NCBI RefSeq assembly: GCF_013085545.1
Contig: NZ_CP039543.1
Location: 3,069,322 to 3,133,321 of the forward strand
DNA length: 64,000 nt
From: Oceanidesulfovibrio marinus
GTDB lineage: Bacteria; Desulfobacterota; Desulfovibrionia; Desulfovibrionales; Desulfovibrionaceae
Direction of reading: 5' to 3'
Positions 56,262-64,000 of this stretch are shown here, in pieces; position 1 is the first letter of the stretch; every line of letters starts with the position of its first letter. The notes beneath the pieces were generated by a model. It was given only the letters and a program-made list of their open reading frames with translations. It searched no databases and had not been told where the DNA came from. Position numbers and translations under genes: made by a program.

Positions 56262-58182
56262 AGGACATTCCTCCTTGCGCAAAGGGCTTCTGGCATTCTT
56301 CCAGGATCATCGCAGCCGTATCGTCCAGGCTTTGCATGCCGAGGTTCTTATTGCCCCGGATGCGCACGTTGACCCCTCTTTCCTCAACTTCTTTATCACC
56401 AACAACAAGAATGTAGGGAATTTTTTCCAACTGGGCTTCCCGCACCTTGTAGCCGAGCTTCTCGTTCCGCAGGTCCGCCTCGACGCGGATGCCGCGCGCT
56501 TTGAGCACTGCGACAGCCTCCTCGGCGAACTCGTTCTGGGCGTCGGTCACCGTGAGCACCCGCGCCTGAACAGGCGCCAGCCACACGGGGAACGCACCGG
56601 CGAAATGCTCGATGAGCACGCCCATGAAACGCTCGATGGCGCCGAGCACCACGCGGTGCAACATCACAGGCCGCTTACGCTCGCCGTCCTGATCCACATA
56701 GGACAGGTCGAAGCGTTCGGGCAAGGTGAAATCGCACTGGATGGTGGCGCACTGCCAGCGACGCTCTAAGGCATCCTTGAGCTTGATGTCAATCTTCGGA
56801 CCATAGAAAGCGCCGTCGCCCTCGTTGATATCGTACGGCAGGTCGTGGCTCTCCATGGCGGATTTCAGCGCGTTGGTGGCGCGCTCCCAGTCCTCGTCGC
56901 TGCCGATAGACTTTTCAGGACGAGTAGACAGCTCCATCTCGTATTCGAAACCGAACAGGCCCATCACGTCGTGCACGAACCGGATGACGCCCATGATTTC
57001 TTCTTCGAGCTGGTCCGGCCGGCAAAGGATGTGCGCATCGTCCTGGGTGAACTGGCGCACGCGCAGCAGGCCGTGGAGCACGCCGGCGCGCTCATGCCGA
57101 TGCACGGTGCCGAGCTCGAAAAGCCGCAGCGGCAGGTCGCGGTAGCTGCGGATGCGCGACTTGTACACGAGCATGTGCGACAGGCAGTTCATGGGCTTGA
57201 TGCCGTAGATCTGCTCGTCGATCTCGGTGAAATACATGTTCTCGCGGTAGTGGTCGTAGTGGCCCGAAATCTCCCACATGTCCTTCTTGAGGATGGTGGG
57301 GCCCACCACGATGTCGTAGCCGCGTTTCAAATGCTCTTTACGCTCGAAGTCCTCAAGGATGGTGCGCACCAGGGCGCCCTTGGGATGCCAGATGACCATG
57401 CCGGGACCCACGTCCTCGTGGATGGAGAAGAGGTCGAGCTCGCGTCCGAGCTTGCGGTGGTCGCGCTTTTTGGCTTCCTCAACCTGATTGAGGTACTTCT
57501 TGAGCGCCTTGGGATCGCTCCAGGCCGTGCCGTAGATGCGCTGCAGCATGGGGCGGTTTTCGTCGCCGCGCCAGTACGCGCCGGACACATGGGTCAGCTT
57601 GACGGCCTTGAGCGCGCCGCTGGATGCGATGTGCGGGCCGCGGCACAGGTCCACGAAGTCGCCGTTGCGGTAGATGGAGACCGTATCCTGCTCCAGGTCG
57701 TCCATGATCTCCAGCTTGTAGGTCTCGCCCATCTTCTCGAAGATCTCGCGGGCCTCGGCCTTGGGCATGACCGTGCAGGTGAACTCCTGGTTCTCGGCGA
57801 TGATCTTCTGGATCTCGGCTTCGATGGCCTCCAGATCCTCGGGCGTGAACGGCTTGGGCGCGTCGAAATCGTAATAGAAGCCGTTCTCGATGGCCGGGCC
57901 GATGGTCACCTTGACGTCCGGGAAGAGACGCTTGACCGCGGCGGCCATGACATGCGCGGCGCTGTGGCGGAGAAGGTCGAGCCCCTCCGGGGAATCCTCT
58001 TCTACGGGCTCGAGGCCCTGGCAGGATTCCGGCACGGGAGCAGACAAGTCCAGAACACGGCCGCCGCACTTGCATGCCACGACCTTCCGGAGCTTCTTGC
58101 CGCTCAGGGATTCCTTGAGCGCGTCCAGGCAGCTGGCGCCCTCAGGGATGTCCGTTGTTTTTCCTTCGACTGCGATTTGCAC
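56227..58182 (-). CDS. thrS: Threonyl-tRNA synthetase
   Basis: The 651-residue class II enzyme has an N-terminal TGS-like domain, the editing domain with [17 protein letters not shown], the catalytic core ([55 protein letters not shown]) with zinc-binding Cys and His, and the C-terminal anticodon-binding domain. Start is GTG 58182 (AAGGA upstream). It overlaps infC. E. coli thrS represses its own translation; no such leader structure is obvious here. Confidence 0.97.
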   Translation of the reverse strand: MQIAVEGKTTDIPEGASCLDALKESLSGKKLRKVVACKCGGRVLDLSAPVPESCQGLEPVEEDSPEGLDLLRHSAAHVMAAAVKRLFPDVKVTIGPAIENGFYYDFDAPKPFTPEDLEAIEAEIQKIIAENQEFTCTVMPKAEAREIFEKMGETYKLEIMDDLEQDTVSIYRNGDFVDLCRGPHIASSGALKAVKLTHVSGAYWRGDENRPMLQRIYGTAWSDPKALKKYLNQVEEAKKRDHRKLGRELDLFSIHEDVGPGMVIWHPKGALVRTILEDFERKEHLKRGYDIVVGPTILKKDMWEISGHYDHYRENMYFTEIDEQIYGIKPMNCLSHMLVYKSRIRSYRDLPLRLFELGTVHRHERAGVLHGLLRVRQFTQDDAHILCRPDQLEEEIMGVIRFVHDVMGLFGFEYEMELSTRPEKSIGSDEDWERATNALKSAMESHDLPYDINEGDGAFYGPKIDIKLKDALERRWQCATIQCDFTLPERFDLSYVDQDGERKRPVMLHRVVLGAIERFMGVLIEHFAGAFPVWLAPVQARVLTVTDAQNEFAEEAVAVLKARGIRVEADLRNEKLGYKVREAQLEKIPYILVVGDKEVEERGVNVRIRGNKNLGMQSLDDTAAMILEECQKPFAQGGMSYSFAHANASSL

Positions 58183-58287
58183 AGTGATTGTCCTTGCCGA
58201 ATGCCCGGAAACTTCCTTGCCGACTCAAAATATGGATACGCCGTACAACCTTCCCCGGGCCGGCCGAAGGCTGGCGAACAGAACAAG

Positions 58288-58311
58288 AGCGGGAGGACCA
58301 AGCCTCCCGCT
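58288..58311 (-). terminator. Terminator after tRNA-Val
   Basis: On the minus strand AGCGGGAGG (58311-58303) pairs with CCTCCCGCT (58296-58288) over a 6-base loop and is followed by CTTGTTCTGTT. It ends the tRNA transcript before thrS, or lets part of it read through. Confidence 0.8.
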
Positions 58312-58326
58312 TTCAGCGTCTTTCTG

Positions 58327-58401
58327 TGGTAGGCGCGAGGAGATTTGAACTCCTGACCCCTTGCGCGTCAAGCAAGTGCTCTCCCCCTGAGCTACGCGCC
58401 T
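58327..58401 (-). tRNA. tRNA-Val (anticodon GAC), CCA encoded
   Basis: The acceptor stem AGGCGCG/CGCGCCT, D-stem GCTC/GAGC, anticodon stem CTTGC/GCAAG and T-stem AGGAG/CTCCT all pair. The anticodon loop TTGACGC carries GAC, which reads GUC and GUU valine codons. TTCAAAT is the T-loop. The 3' CCA is in the DNA (58327-58329). Confidence 0.95.
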
Positions 58402-58422
58402 ACTGCCGCAAAGCAGACGGTT

Positions 58423-58452
58423 TGTTTATCCGTCCTATCCAGCACTTGTCAA
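58423..58452 (-). promoter_or_regulatory. Sigma-70-type promoter of tRNA-Val
   Basis: On the minus strand TTGACA (58452-58447) and TAAACA (58428-58423) are 18 bases apart. The expected start lies about 15 bases before the tRNA 5' end at 58401. Confidence 0.75.
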
Positions 58453-58502
58453 GCGCTCAAAAATTTTTTTCTCGCTTTTCAGCCCATTTTTTTCGCCGGG
58501 GG

Positions 58503-58530
58503 TTGACGCCTCCCGGTCGGGTCATAGTCT
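58503..58530 (+). promoter_or_regulatory. Possible promoter of the zinc-ribbon gene
   Basis: TTGACG at 58503-58508 is followed after 16 bases by TAGTCT (58525-58530), a weak -10. It lies 70 bases before the zinc-ribbon start, in the divergent region with tRNA-Val. Confidence 0.35.
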
Positions 58531-58599
58531 TTGTACCATCGACGCACGCCGGTTGCATCCATTTCCTGAACCGGCCTACCGCTTCAAGGAGTTTAATTC

Positions 58600-58887
58600 A
58601 TGAGCGATAAACGCATTTGTCCCCACTGCAACACCGAGCTGGAATCCTGGATGGGTCCGCCCGAGACCATGTGGGGCGAGATATTCGTATGCAACAACGA
58701 CGACTGCAGCTTCTTCCTCTCTTCCAACGAGAGCCTCTGCGACCAGGGCGCCAAGGAGTCCATGGCCGTCCGCTATGCCGTCGATCCCATGAATGGCGAC
58801 AAGCCCTTTAATCTTTTGTCATGGATGCCCCCCGCTGTTCGCGAGAAGGCGCGGAAGTTCATGGAATCTCAAGGCTGTAAATCCTAG
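58600..58887 (+). CDS. Small zinc-ribbon protein of unknown function
   Basis: The 95-residue protein carries two cysteine pairs, C7-x2-C10 and C31-x4-C36 (CPHCNTEL, VCNNDDC), which could bind one zinc. The C-terminal half (VRYAVDPMNGDKPFNLLSWMPPAVREKARKFMESQG) is helical. AAGGAG lies before the ATG. It is alone between a promoter and a terminator. I cannot assign a function. Confidence 0.8.
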   Translation: MSDKRICPHCNTELESWMGPPETMWGEIFVCNNDDCSFFLSSNESLCDQGAKESMAVRYAVDPMNGDKPFNLLSWMPPAVREKARKFMESQGCKS

Positions 58888-58910
58888 ATACGCCCGCGAC
58901 ATCACGTATG

Positions 58911-58943
58911 AGGCGGATACATTTCGATGTACCCGCCTTTTTT
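58911..58943 (+). terminator. Terminator after the zinc-ribbon gene
   Basis: GGCGG (58912-58916) pairs with CCGCC (58933-58937) and TACAT with ATGTA inside, around a TTCG tetraloop, followed by six T bases to 58943. Confidence 0.9.
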
Positions 58944-59088
58944 GGGGCTTGTCTTCCGCCCGGGGCTGGGGTAATCACCTCCATCCTATCGCAGTAACCC
59001 TGCCCCATTACGGGCGATTTTTACCAACCAATCTCGCGGTGTTTATCCGCGAACCTACTCAAACCACACCATATTACGGAGAGGATTC

Positions 59089-59523
59089 ATGCATCGAGCC
59101 ATGCATCGCGCTCTCGCTATCGCAATCGTTTTCACTCTGCTCTGCCCTGCGCTGGTCTCTGCTTCCAAAACCAAACTGCCCGAACCCGGCTTCACCCAGG
59201 TCGGCATCGCGTCCTGGTACGGCGGCTTCTTTCAGGGCCGTCCCACCGCCAGCGGCGAGCGCTTCGATACGCACGCACTCACCGCCGCGCACAAGACCCT
59301 GCCCCTGGGCACTCTCGTCCGCGTGGAAAACCTTCAGAACGGATACTCGGTGGAGGTCCGCATCAACGATCGCGGCCCGTACGTCGGCAAGCGCATCATC
59401 GACCTGTCCAAGGCGGCGGCCAAGCAGCTCGGCATGTACAACGCCGGCACGGCCAAGGTGCGCGTCACCGTGCTCGACCGAACGGCCGAGGACGGCGAAC
59501 CGCCGACGATCCGCTTCATGTAG
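59089..59523 (+). CDS. rlpA: RlpA-family lytic transglycosylase
   Basis: The 144-residue protein has a cleaved-type signal peptide (ALAIAIVFTLLCPALVSA) and a double-psi beta-barrel RlpA domain: GIASWYGGFFQGRPTASGERFDTHALTAAHKTLPLGTLVRV, then VRINDRGPYVGKRIIDLSKAAAKQLGM. The catalytic D in NDRGP is present. No lipobox and no C-terminal SPOR domain, so it is the minimal periplasmic form. It acts on denuded peptidoglycan glycans in studied homologues. Confidence 0.93.
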   Translation: MHRAMHRALAIAIVFTLLCPALVSASKTKLPEPGFTQVGIASWYGGFFQGRPTASGERFDTHALTAAHKTLPLGTLVRVENLQNGYSVEVRINDRGPYVGKRIIDLSKAAAKQLGMYNAGTAKVRVTVLDRTAEDGEPPTIRFM

Positions 59524-59540
59524 CCATCGTCAACGCAACG

Positions 59541-59568
59541 AGAGCAGGCCCGGGCCTGCTCTTTTTTT
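59541..59568 (+). terminator. Terminator after rlpA
   Basis: The perfect palindrome AGAGCAGGCCC-GGGCCTGCTCT (59541-59562) is followed by a T-run to 59568. It also lies just beyond the convergent hotdog gene. Confidence 0.93.
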
Positions 59569-59600
59569 GTCCGAATGATGGGGGAAATGGCCGGCGGGGT

Positions 59601-60020
59601 TCAGCCGCGGCCGCAGACCAGAAACGAGCCCATGCCCTTGGCCGCCAGGGAGCCGTCTTCCTTGTTCAGCTCGGCCTCCACGGTGACCACCCGGCCGCCG
59701 CGCTTGACCACGCGCGCCCGCGCCGTGACGCGCTCGCCTTCTTTGACCGGAGCCAGGAAGCGCACGGACAGTTCCACCGTCACGGTGCTCTGGCCATTGC
59801 CCAGCCCGGCCATGACCACGTGGGCCATGGCCTCGTCCAGCAGCGTGGCCGACAGCCCGCCGGGCATGACGCCCGCGCCCTGCAGAAACTCGGCCTGCAC
59901 CACGAGCCCCAGCACGCACTCCTCCGGGTCTATGGCCACCACCTCCACGCCGAGGAAGGTGAACAGCCGGTTCACCTCGCGGTCGCCGCTCTGCAGCGCC
60001 TCCAGATATTCCTTGCTCAT
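59601..60020 (-). CDS. Hotdog-fold (PaaI-like) thioesterase
   Basis: The 139-residue protein has the PaaI-type hotdog pattern: GVMPGGLSATLLDEAMAHVVMAGL, with the catalytic aspartate/glutamate in the LDEAMA helix, then VELSVRFLAPVKEGERVTARARVVKRGGRVVTVEAEL. Such enzymes hydrolyse acyl-CoA or acyl-ACP thioesters. The ATG at 60020 is 2 bases after the stop of the receiver-TPR gene, so they are co-transcribed. Substrate unknown. Confidence 0.87.
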   Translation of the reverse strand: MSKEYLEALQSGDREVNRLFTFLGVEVVAIDPEECVLGLVVQAEFLQGAGVMPGGLSATLLDEAMAHVVMAGLGNGQSTVTVELSVRFLAPVKEGERVTARARVVKRGGRVVTVEAELNKEDGSLAAKGMGSFLVCGRG

Positions 60021-60022
60021 GG

Positions 60023-61150
60023 CTAGACGTCCTTGACCGCCGGTCCCTGGTTGCGGATGAGGTGCTGCCGTTCCAGGCTCGACTCGCTCTGCGACCGCAG
60101 ACCGGGCCACGGCGAGCCCTTGAGTGTCTTGTACATCTTCAGCGCCTCGGGGAAGTCCTGGTTGATGGAGAGCGCTACGGCGAGCTTGTCCAGGGCGTTT
60201 TCCACATCGTCCATGAAAAAGTACGCCTTGGCCAGGTTGAAGTGGATGTTCTCGTCGTGGGGAGTGAGTTCCAACGCCTGCTTGTAGGCCCGAATCGCCG
60301 CCGTATGGTCTCCGGTCTTGCGCAGCCGCACGCCCAGGGAGTTGAAGGGGTTGGCCGCGCGGTTGTCCATCTTGAGGATGTCGATGAACACTTCCTTGAC
60401 CTTTTCCATACGGTCGTGGGCGGCGTAGAGGTCGGCGGCCTTCTTCAGGAAGAACTGGCACTGCTCCAGGTCGCCCTTGCGCTTGTGCGCCTCGGAGAGC
60501 CCCTCATACGCCTCGGCGAACATACCGTTGATGGTGAGGGCCTTCTGGAAGGCGACGATGGCTTTGCCGAACTTGTCCTTGGAAAGATAGGTGCAGCCCA
60601 GGTCGTAGAACTTCTGGGCCTCCTCCTGCTGGGAGAGAACCTCCTCGAACTCCTCGATGGCTTCGTCGTAGTCCCCGGTCTCCATCATCAGCCTGGCGTC
60701 ATTGAGCTGCCGCGCCTCGATCTCGTTGTAGCGGATGAGCTGCAGGGCGGTGCTGATGTGTCGCTCGAAGGTCTCGTCCGAGTAGGGACGCAGGATGTAG
60801 CCGGAGCAGCCGGCCGCCACCGCGTCGAGCACGGCGTGGCGGTCGTTCTCCTGGGTGACCATGACCACCGGGATCTTCTTGAGGTTCTTGTCCGCCTTGA
60901 GGGAACGCAGAAAGGCGTAGGGGTCGATGTCCTCGACCTCGGTATCGCAGAGCACGAGGTCGCATGGGTTCTTGGCGAGGTGCTTGTACGCCTCGGACCC
61001 GGACGCGGCAACCACGTCCACCTCCAGGGGAAAACGCTTGAGCGCCTGGCGGTCGCGCTCCACGTGGGAGCGGTCCCGGGAGACGATGACCACCCGTTTT
61101 GTCGGCCTGTTGACGGCTCGTTTGGAGGTATTGGCAGTTAAGCCGCTCAT
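60023..61150 (-). CDS. Receiver-like domain with TPR repeats
   Basis: The 375-residue protein has an N-terminal CheY-like fold (about 18-135) and at least five TPR motifs (about 150-350), e.g. AIEEFEEVLSQQEEAQKFYDLGCTYLSKDKFGKAIVAFQKAL. The receiver keeps D69 (DLVLCDTEVEDID) and T99. The usual acidic pair reads SRD near 24-26 and the conserved lysine is R121 (GYILRPYSD), so phosphorylation may be weak or absent. It is probably a protein-interaction regulator. No DNA-binding domain. Confidence 0.88.
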   Translation of the reverse strand: MSGLTANTSKRAVNRPTKRVVIVSRDRSHVERDRQALKRFPLEVDVVAASGSEAYKHLAKNPCDLVLCDTEVEDIDPYAFLRSLKADKNLKKIPVVMVTQENDRHAVLDAVAAGCSGYILRPYSDETFERHISTALQLIRYNEIEARQLNDARLMMETGDYDEAIEEFEEVLSQQEEAQKFYDLGCTYLSKDKFGKAIVAFQKALTINGMFAEAYEGLSEAHKRKGDLEQCQFFLKKAADLYAAHDRMEKVKEVFIDILKMDNRAANPFNSLGVRLRKTGDHTAAIRAYKQALELTPHDENIHFNLAKAYFFMDDVENALDKLAVALSINQDFPEALKMYKTLKGSPWPGLRSQSESSLERQHLIRNQGPAVKDV

Positions 61151-61227
61151 AGTGTGTGCATTCCCCCGGGCCCGGACGCGCCGCGGCCATGGCGCCTGTA
61201 TACGCGCCGGCGCAGGTTTTTGTAAAA

Positions 61228-63207
61228 CTAGCCCAGCTTGAGCCCCATGCCCGGCCGCATGCGCTGGCCGGTCAGCGATGTCTCGTAACCGCCCTGGGCC
61301 TCGATGGCGGCCTTGATCTCCGGCTTGGTGATCATCTCCAGCAGCGCCTGCACGCGCAGGTCGCTGAGGTCCAACTCCGGTATGATGAGGTCGTACCGCT
61401 CCCGCGCCAGGGGCACGAAGTCCAGCCCCAGCGCCTTTGCCGCAGCCATGATGCCCAGGCCGCAATCGGCCTCGCCCGTGGCCACGTTCAGCGCCACCGC
61501 GGTATGGGTCACCTCCTCCTTGCCGTAGCCGTTCACCGTAGCCGCCTCGATATTGGCCTTGGCCAGCTCGTAGTCCAGAAGGATGCGCGTTCCCGCGCCG
61601 CGCTGTCTGTTCACGAAGCGCACGTCGTCGCGCGCCAGATCGTTCACGCCCTGGATGCCCAAGGGGTTGCCGGGCGCGACCATGAGGCCCTGGTGGCGGA
61701 TGGCGAGGTTGTAGACCGTGCACTCCAGCTCCGGGGCGTAGCGCGCGAGGAACGGGAAGTTGAAGTCTCCGCTCTCCGGGTCCAGCAGATGGCAGCCGGC
61801 CAGGTGGGCGTTGCCCGCCTTGAGCGCCTGCAGACCGCCCAGGCTGCCCACATGGCTGGAGGCCAGGCGCACGCCCGCCTCTCCGCCCATGAGCGCATCG
61901 GCCAGAAGATCGAGAGTGGCGTCGTGGCTGCCGATGACAAGGAGGATGCGGTCCAGCATGCTGCGCGTAACCAGCAGCTCGGCCGTCACCAGCTCCCCGG
62001 CCTCCACGCCTTCGCTGTCCATGGGGATGCGCGTTACGGCCTGCGCCTTGGACAGCGAGGTGATGTTGCCGGCGCCGCGAGACAGGGGCATGCCCACATA
62101 TCGACCGCCCACCCGGCCCACGCTGAGGCGCAGATACTCCACAAGGCCGGGCTTGGACGGCGAGCGCCTGGCCAGCGTGACCGGCACCTCCGGCCTGATC
62201 GTGCGTTCCATCCGCCCGATGTCCATCAGCAGGGGCAAAATGATCTCTTCCATGACCACGGCTGCGCTGACCGGATAGCCCGGTGCGCCGGCGAGCAGCG
62301 CTCCCGGCCTGGGGGATTTCTCATCCGCCACGCCCAGCAGGGCCGGCTTGCCCGGCATGGCCGAGACGCCGTGGACCAGCACGGTGCCCAGCGAATCGAA
62401 GACGCTGCGGGTGTAATCCTTGGTTCCGGCAGAGGAGCCCGCGCAGATGATGACCGCATGGCTGCCCTGCTCCAACCCCTTGGCCGCCTCCGCGCGAATG
62501 GCCTCCGGATCGTCCTTGACCGGTACGGCGCGCCGCACCGCACAGCCAGCCTGCTCGGCCAGCGCGGACAGCACATAGGAGTTGGACTCCACCACCTGGC
62601 CGGGACCGGGCCTGGGCCGCGAGGCAGCTTCCAGGACCTCGTCGCCCGTGGGTACGATGTACACGGACGGACGCTCCCAGACCTCCACCTCCCAGACGCC
62701 GGCTGCCAGCAAGGCCCCCACGTCGTACGGCGTAATGCGGTGATTGTGTGGCAGCAGCATGTCCGTGGCGATGATGTCCTCGCCCATGCGGCGTACGTGC
62801 TGCCAGGGGTAGGCCGGAGTCTCGATGTGCGCGTTGCCCTCGTCGTCGAAGCGCACGTGCTCCACCATGATCACGGCGTCGGTGCGCAGAGGTTCGCGCG
62901 GCAGGGCGTGGCCCGTGTTCACGGGCACGAAGTCCTGCCCTTTGACCAGGGTGAGGGGTCTGCCTTCCCGGGCGCTGAACGTGGAGCGGGCCACAACGGC
63001 GATGCCGTCCATGGCCGCGCAATGGACATTGGGCGACGAGAGGACGGCGGTGACGGGCGCCGCGGTGACGCGTCCGGCGGCATGGCGGCTGTCGATGGTT
63101 TCGGACTTGAGGAGGGCTTCTTTGTCGAGGGCGGCGGCGACCTTCGCCACCGCCTCTTCGACAGGAATCGTTTCCAGGTAGATGCCGGCTCTATCCCTGG
63201 CGGCCAT
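61228..63207 (-). CDS. moeA: MoeA-type molybdopterin enzyme fused to a PBP domain
   Basis: The 659-residue protein has the MoeA fold in about 1-410 (VHCAAMDGIAVVA, VNTGHALP, VPTGDEVLEAA, GGTKDYTRS-type GSSAGTKDYT, LLAGAPGYPVSA). MoeA inserts molybdate or tungstate into molybdopterin. Residues about 435-640 form a periplasmic-binding-type domain without signal peptide (GSHDATLDLLADAL, NRQRGAGTRILLDYEL, GYGKEEVTHTAVALNVATGEADCGLGI), related to the ligand domain of some oxyanion regulators. It may bind the metal anion in the cytosol, an inference. Downstream of rny by 12 bases. Confidence 0.93.
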   Translation of the reverse strand: MAARDRAGIYLETIPVEEAVAKVAAALDKEALLKSETIDSRHAAGRVTAAPVTAVLSSPNVHCAAMDGIAVVARSTFSAREGRPLTLVKGQDFVPVNTGHALPREPLRTDAVIMVEHVRFDDEGNAHIETPAYPWQHVRRMGEDIIATDMLLPHNHRITPYDVGALLAAGVWEVEVWERPSVYIVPTGDEVLEAASRPRPGPGQVVESNSYVLSALAEQAGCAVRRAVPVKDDPEAIRAEAAKGLEQGSHAVIICAGSSAGTKDYTRSVFDSLGTVLVHGVSAMPGKPALLGVADEKSPRPGALLAGAPGYPVSAAVVMEEIILPLLMDIGRMERTIRPEVPVTLARRSPSKPGLVEYLRLSVGRVGGRYVGMPLSRGAGNITSLSKAQAVTRIPMDSEGVEAGELVTAELLVTRSMLDRILLVIGSHDATLDLLADALMGGEAGVRLASSHVGSLGGLQALKAGNAHLAGCHLLDPESGDFNFPFLARYAPELECTVYNLAIRHQGLMVAPGNPLGIQGVNDLARDDVRFVNRQRGAGTRILLDYELAKANIEAATVNGYGKEEVTHTAVALNVATGEADCGLGIMAAAKALGLDFVPLARERYDLIIPELDLSDLRVQALLEMITKPEIKAAIEAQGGYETSLTGQRMRPGMGLKLG

Positions 63208-63219
63208 TGTGCGCTCCCG

Positions 63220-64000
63220 TTACTTGGCGTAGCCCACGGCGCGGCGTTCGCGAATGACCGTGACGCGGATCTGGCCCGGATATGTGAGGTTTTCTTCGAT
63301 GGACTTGGAGATGTCCTTGCAGAGCATGTAAGTGTTGTCGTCGTCCACGGCCTCCGAGTCGACCATGACGCGGATCTCGCGACCGGCCTGGATGGCGTAG
63401 GCCTTGGAGACGCCGTCGAAGTTCGTGGCGATGTTCTCCAGGTCCTCCAGCCGCTTGACGTAGTTCTCCAGGAGCTCCTTGCGCGCGCCGGGGCGGGCTC
63501 CGGACAGGGAGTCCGCGGCCTGGACAAGCACGGCCATGGCCGTCTGGGGCGGGACGTCCTCGTGGTGCGCGGCAATGGCGTGGATGATGTCCTTGGACTC
63601 GTTGTACTTCTTGGCCAGGTCGGCGCCTATGGTGGCGTGGGGACCTTCCACCTCGTGGTCCACGGCCTTGCCGATGTCGTGGAGCAGTCCGGCGCGCTTG
63701 GCGCGCTTGACGTCCATCTTCAGCTCGGCGGCCATGACGCCGCAGAGGGAGGCGACCTCCAGCGAGTGCTGGAGCACGTTCTGCGAGAAGCTGGTGCGGT
63801 ACTGGAGCTGTCCCAGCAGCCGGATGATGTCCGGATGGATGCCGTGGACGCCCACGTCGAAGGTGGCCTGCTCGCCGATCTCGCGCAGCTTGACGTCCAT
63901 CTCCTGCTCCACCTTGCGGACAACGTCTTCGATACGCGCCGGGTGGATGCGGCCGTCGGAGATGAGGCGCTCCAGGGCGAGCTTGGCGACCTGCCGCCGG
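63220..64000 (-). CDS. rny: Ribonuclease Y, C-terminal part; 5' end beyond window
   Basis: The frame is open to base 64000. The visible protein has the HD domain with [23 protein letters not shown] and [36 protein letters not shown], then the C-terminal [17 protein letters not shown]-like end. Upstream codons ([23 protein letters not shown]) belong to the KH-to-HD region. The N-terminal membrane helix and KH domain lie outside. RNase Y cuts mRNA internally at the membrane. Confidence 0.96.
   Translation of the reverse strand, partial: RRQVAKLALERLISDGRIHPARIEDVVRKVEQEMDVKLREIGEQATFDVGVHGIHPDIIRLLGQLQYRTSFSQNVLQHSLEVASLCGVMAAELKMDVKRAKRAGLLHDIGKAVDHEVEGPHATIGADLAKKYNESKDIIHAIAAHHEDVPPQTAMAVLVQAADSLSGARPGARKELLENYVKRLEDLENIATNFDGVSKAYAIQAGREIRVMVDSEAVDDDNTYMLCKDISKSIEENLTYPGQIRVTVIRERRAVGYAK

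Noticed and set aside
58183-58287. T-box or other riboswitch in the thrS leader
   Set aside because: No T-box consensus or specifier-loop arrangement is visible.

Overview
The window is a GC-rich stretch of bacterial chromosome, densely coded on both strands. It shows no prophage, insertion sequence, rRNA or CRISPR array. The gene set points to a sulfate-reducing desulfovibrio-like deltaproteobacterium (Desulfobacterota). The clues are NiFe-hydrogenase maturation (hypDE), tungstate uptake (tupABC) with a one-domain ModE-type regulator, a MoeA fused to a periplasmic-binding-type domain, a purH with only the AICAR transformylase half, a class II photolyase and many two-component and STAS proteins. 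The taxon is an inference, because no marker was compared.

Layout. 1-3.2 kb: a partial helical-repeat protein, a GT2 glycosyltransferase and an HD-GYP protein. 3.4-5.6 kb: hypD-hypE, with an AT-rich upstream region carrying four ATCGAT motifs. 6-12.4 kb: a small conserved protein, an EamA exporter and a complete branched-chain amino-acid ABC operon (livGKHMF) closed by a terminator. 12.5-17.9 kb: a second EamA exporter, then an ABC exporter with an expanded nucleotide-binding domain, a cNMP-binding protein, two STAS proteins and an RsbW-like kinase. 18.2-21.1 kb: tupABC diverging from the ModE-like regulator. 21.2-28.1 kb: fabF, a lipoprotein binding protein/histidine kinase/response regulator-STAS operon, a tandem universal stress protein and a small lipoprotein.

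28.2-33.6 kb (minus strand): purH, an RNB exoribonuclease, plsY, a universal stress protein and a D,D-carboxypeptidase, several overlapping by a few bases. 33.9-41.6 kb: a small conserved protein, mltF, purA-holB, a two-receiver regulator, photolyase, ridA and a HAD phosphatase. 41.7-46.8 kb: a thioredoxin-reductase fusion, an SDR-DUF2867 protein, a PAS histidine kinase and yccF. 46.9-58.4 kb (minus strand) is a translation and carbon block: tRNA-Val, thrS-infC-rpmI-rplT, pheS-pheT-merR-rpe, then tkt-pgk. 58.6-64 kb: a zinc-ribbon protein, rlpA, a hotdog thioesterase, a receiver-TPR protein, moeA-PBP and the end of rny.

Most of the window is core metabolism. The least ordinary part is 13.6-17.9 kb, where the ABC exporter seems to carry two degenerate extra copies of its helical subdomain and lies beside partner-switch regulators. 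Other points to check are an apparent AUA start for infC, a probable CTG start for the carboxypeptidase, a binding protein wired to a histidine kinase without a transporter, and a purA leader with a 10-bp inverted repeat.
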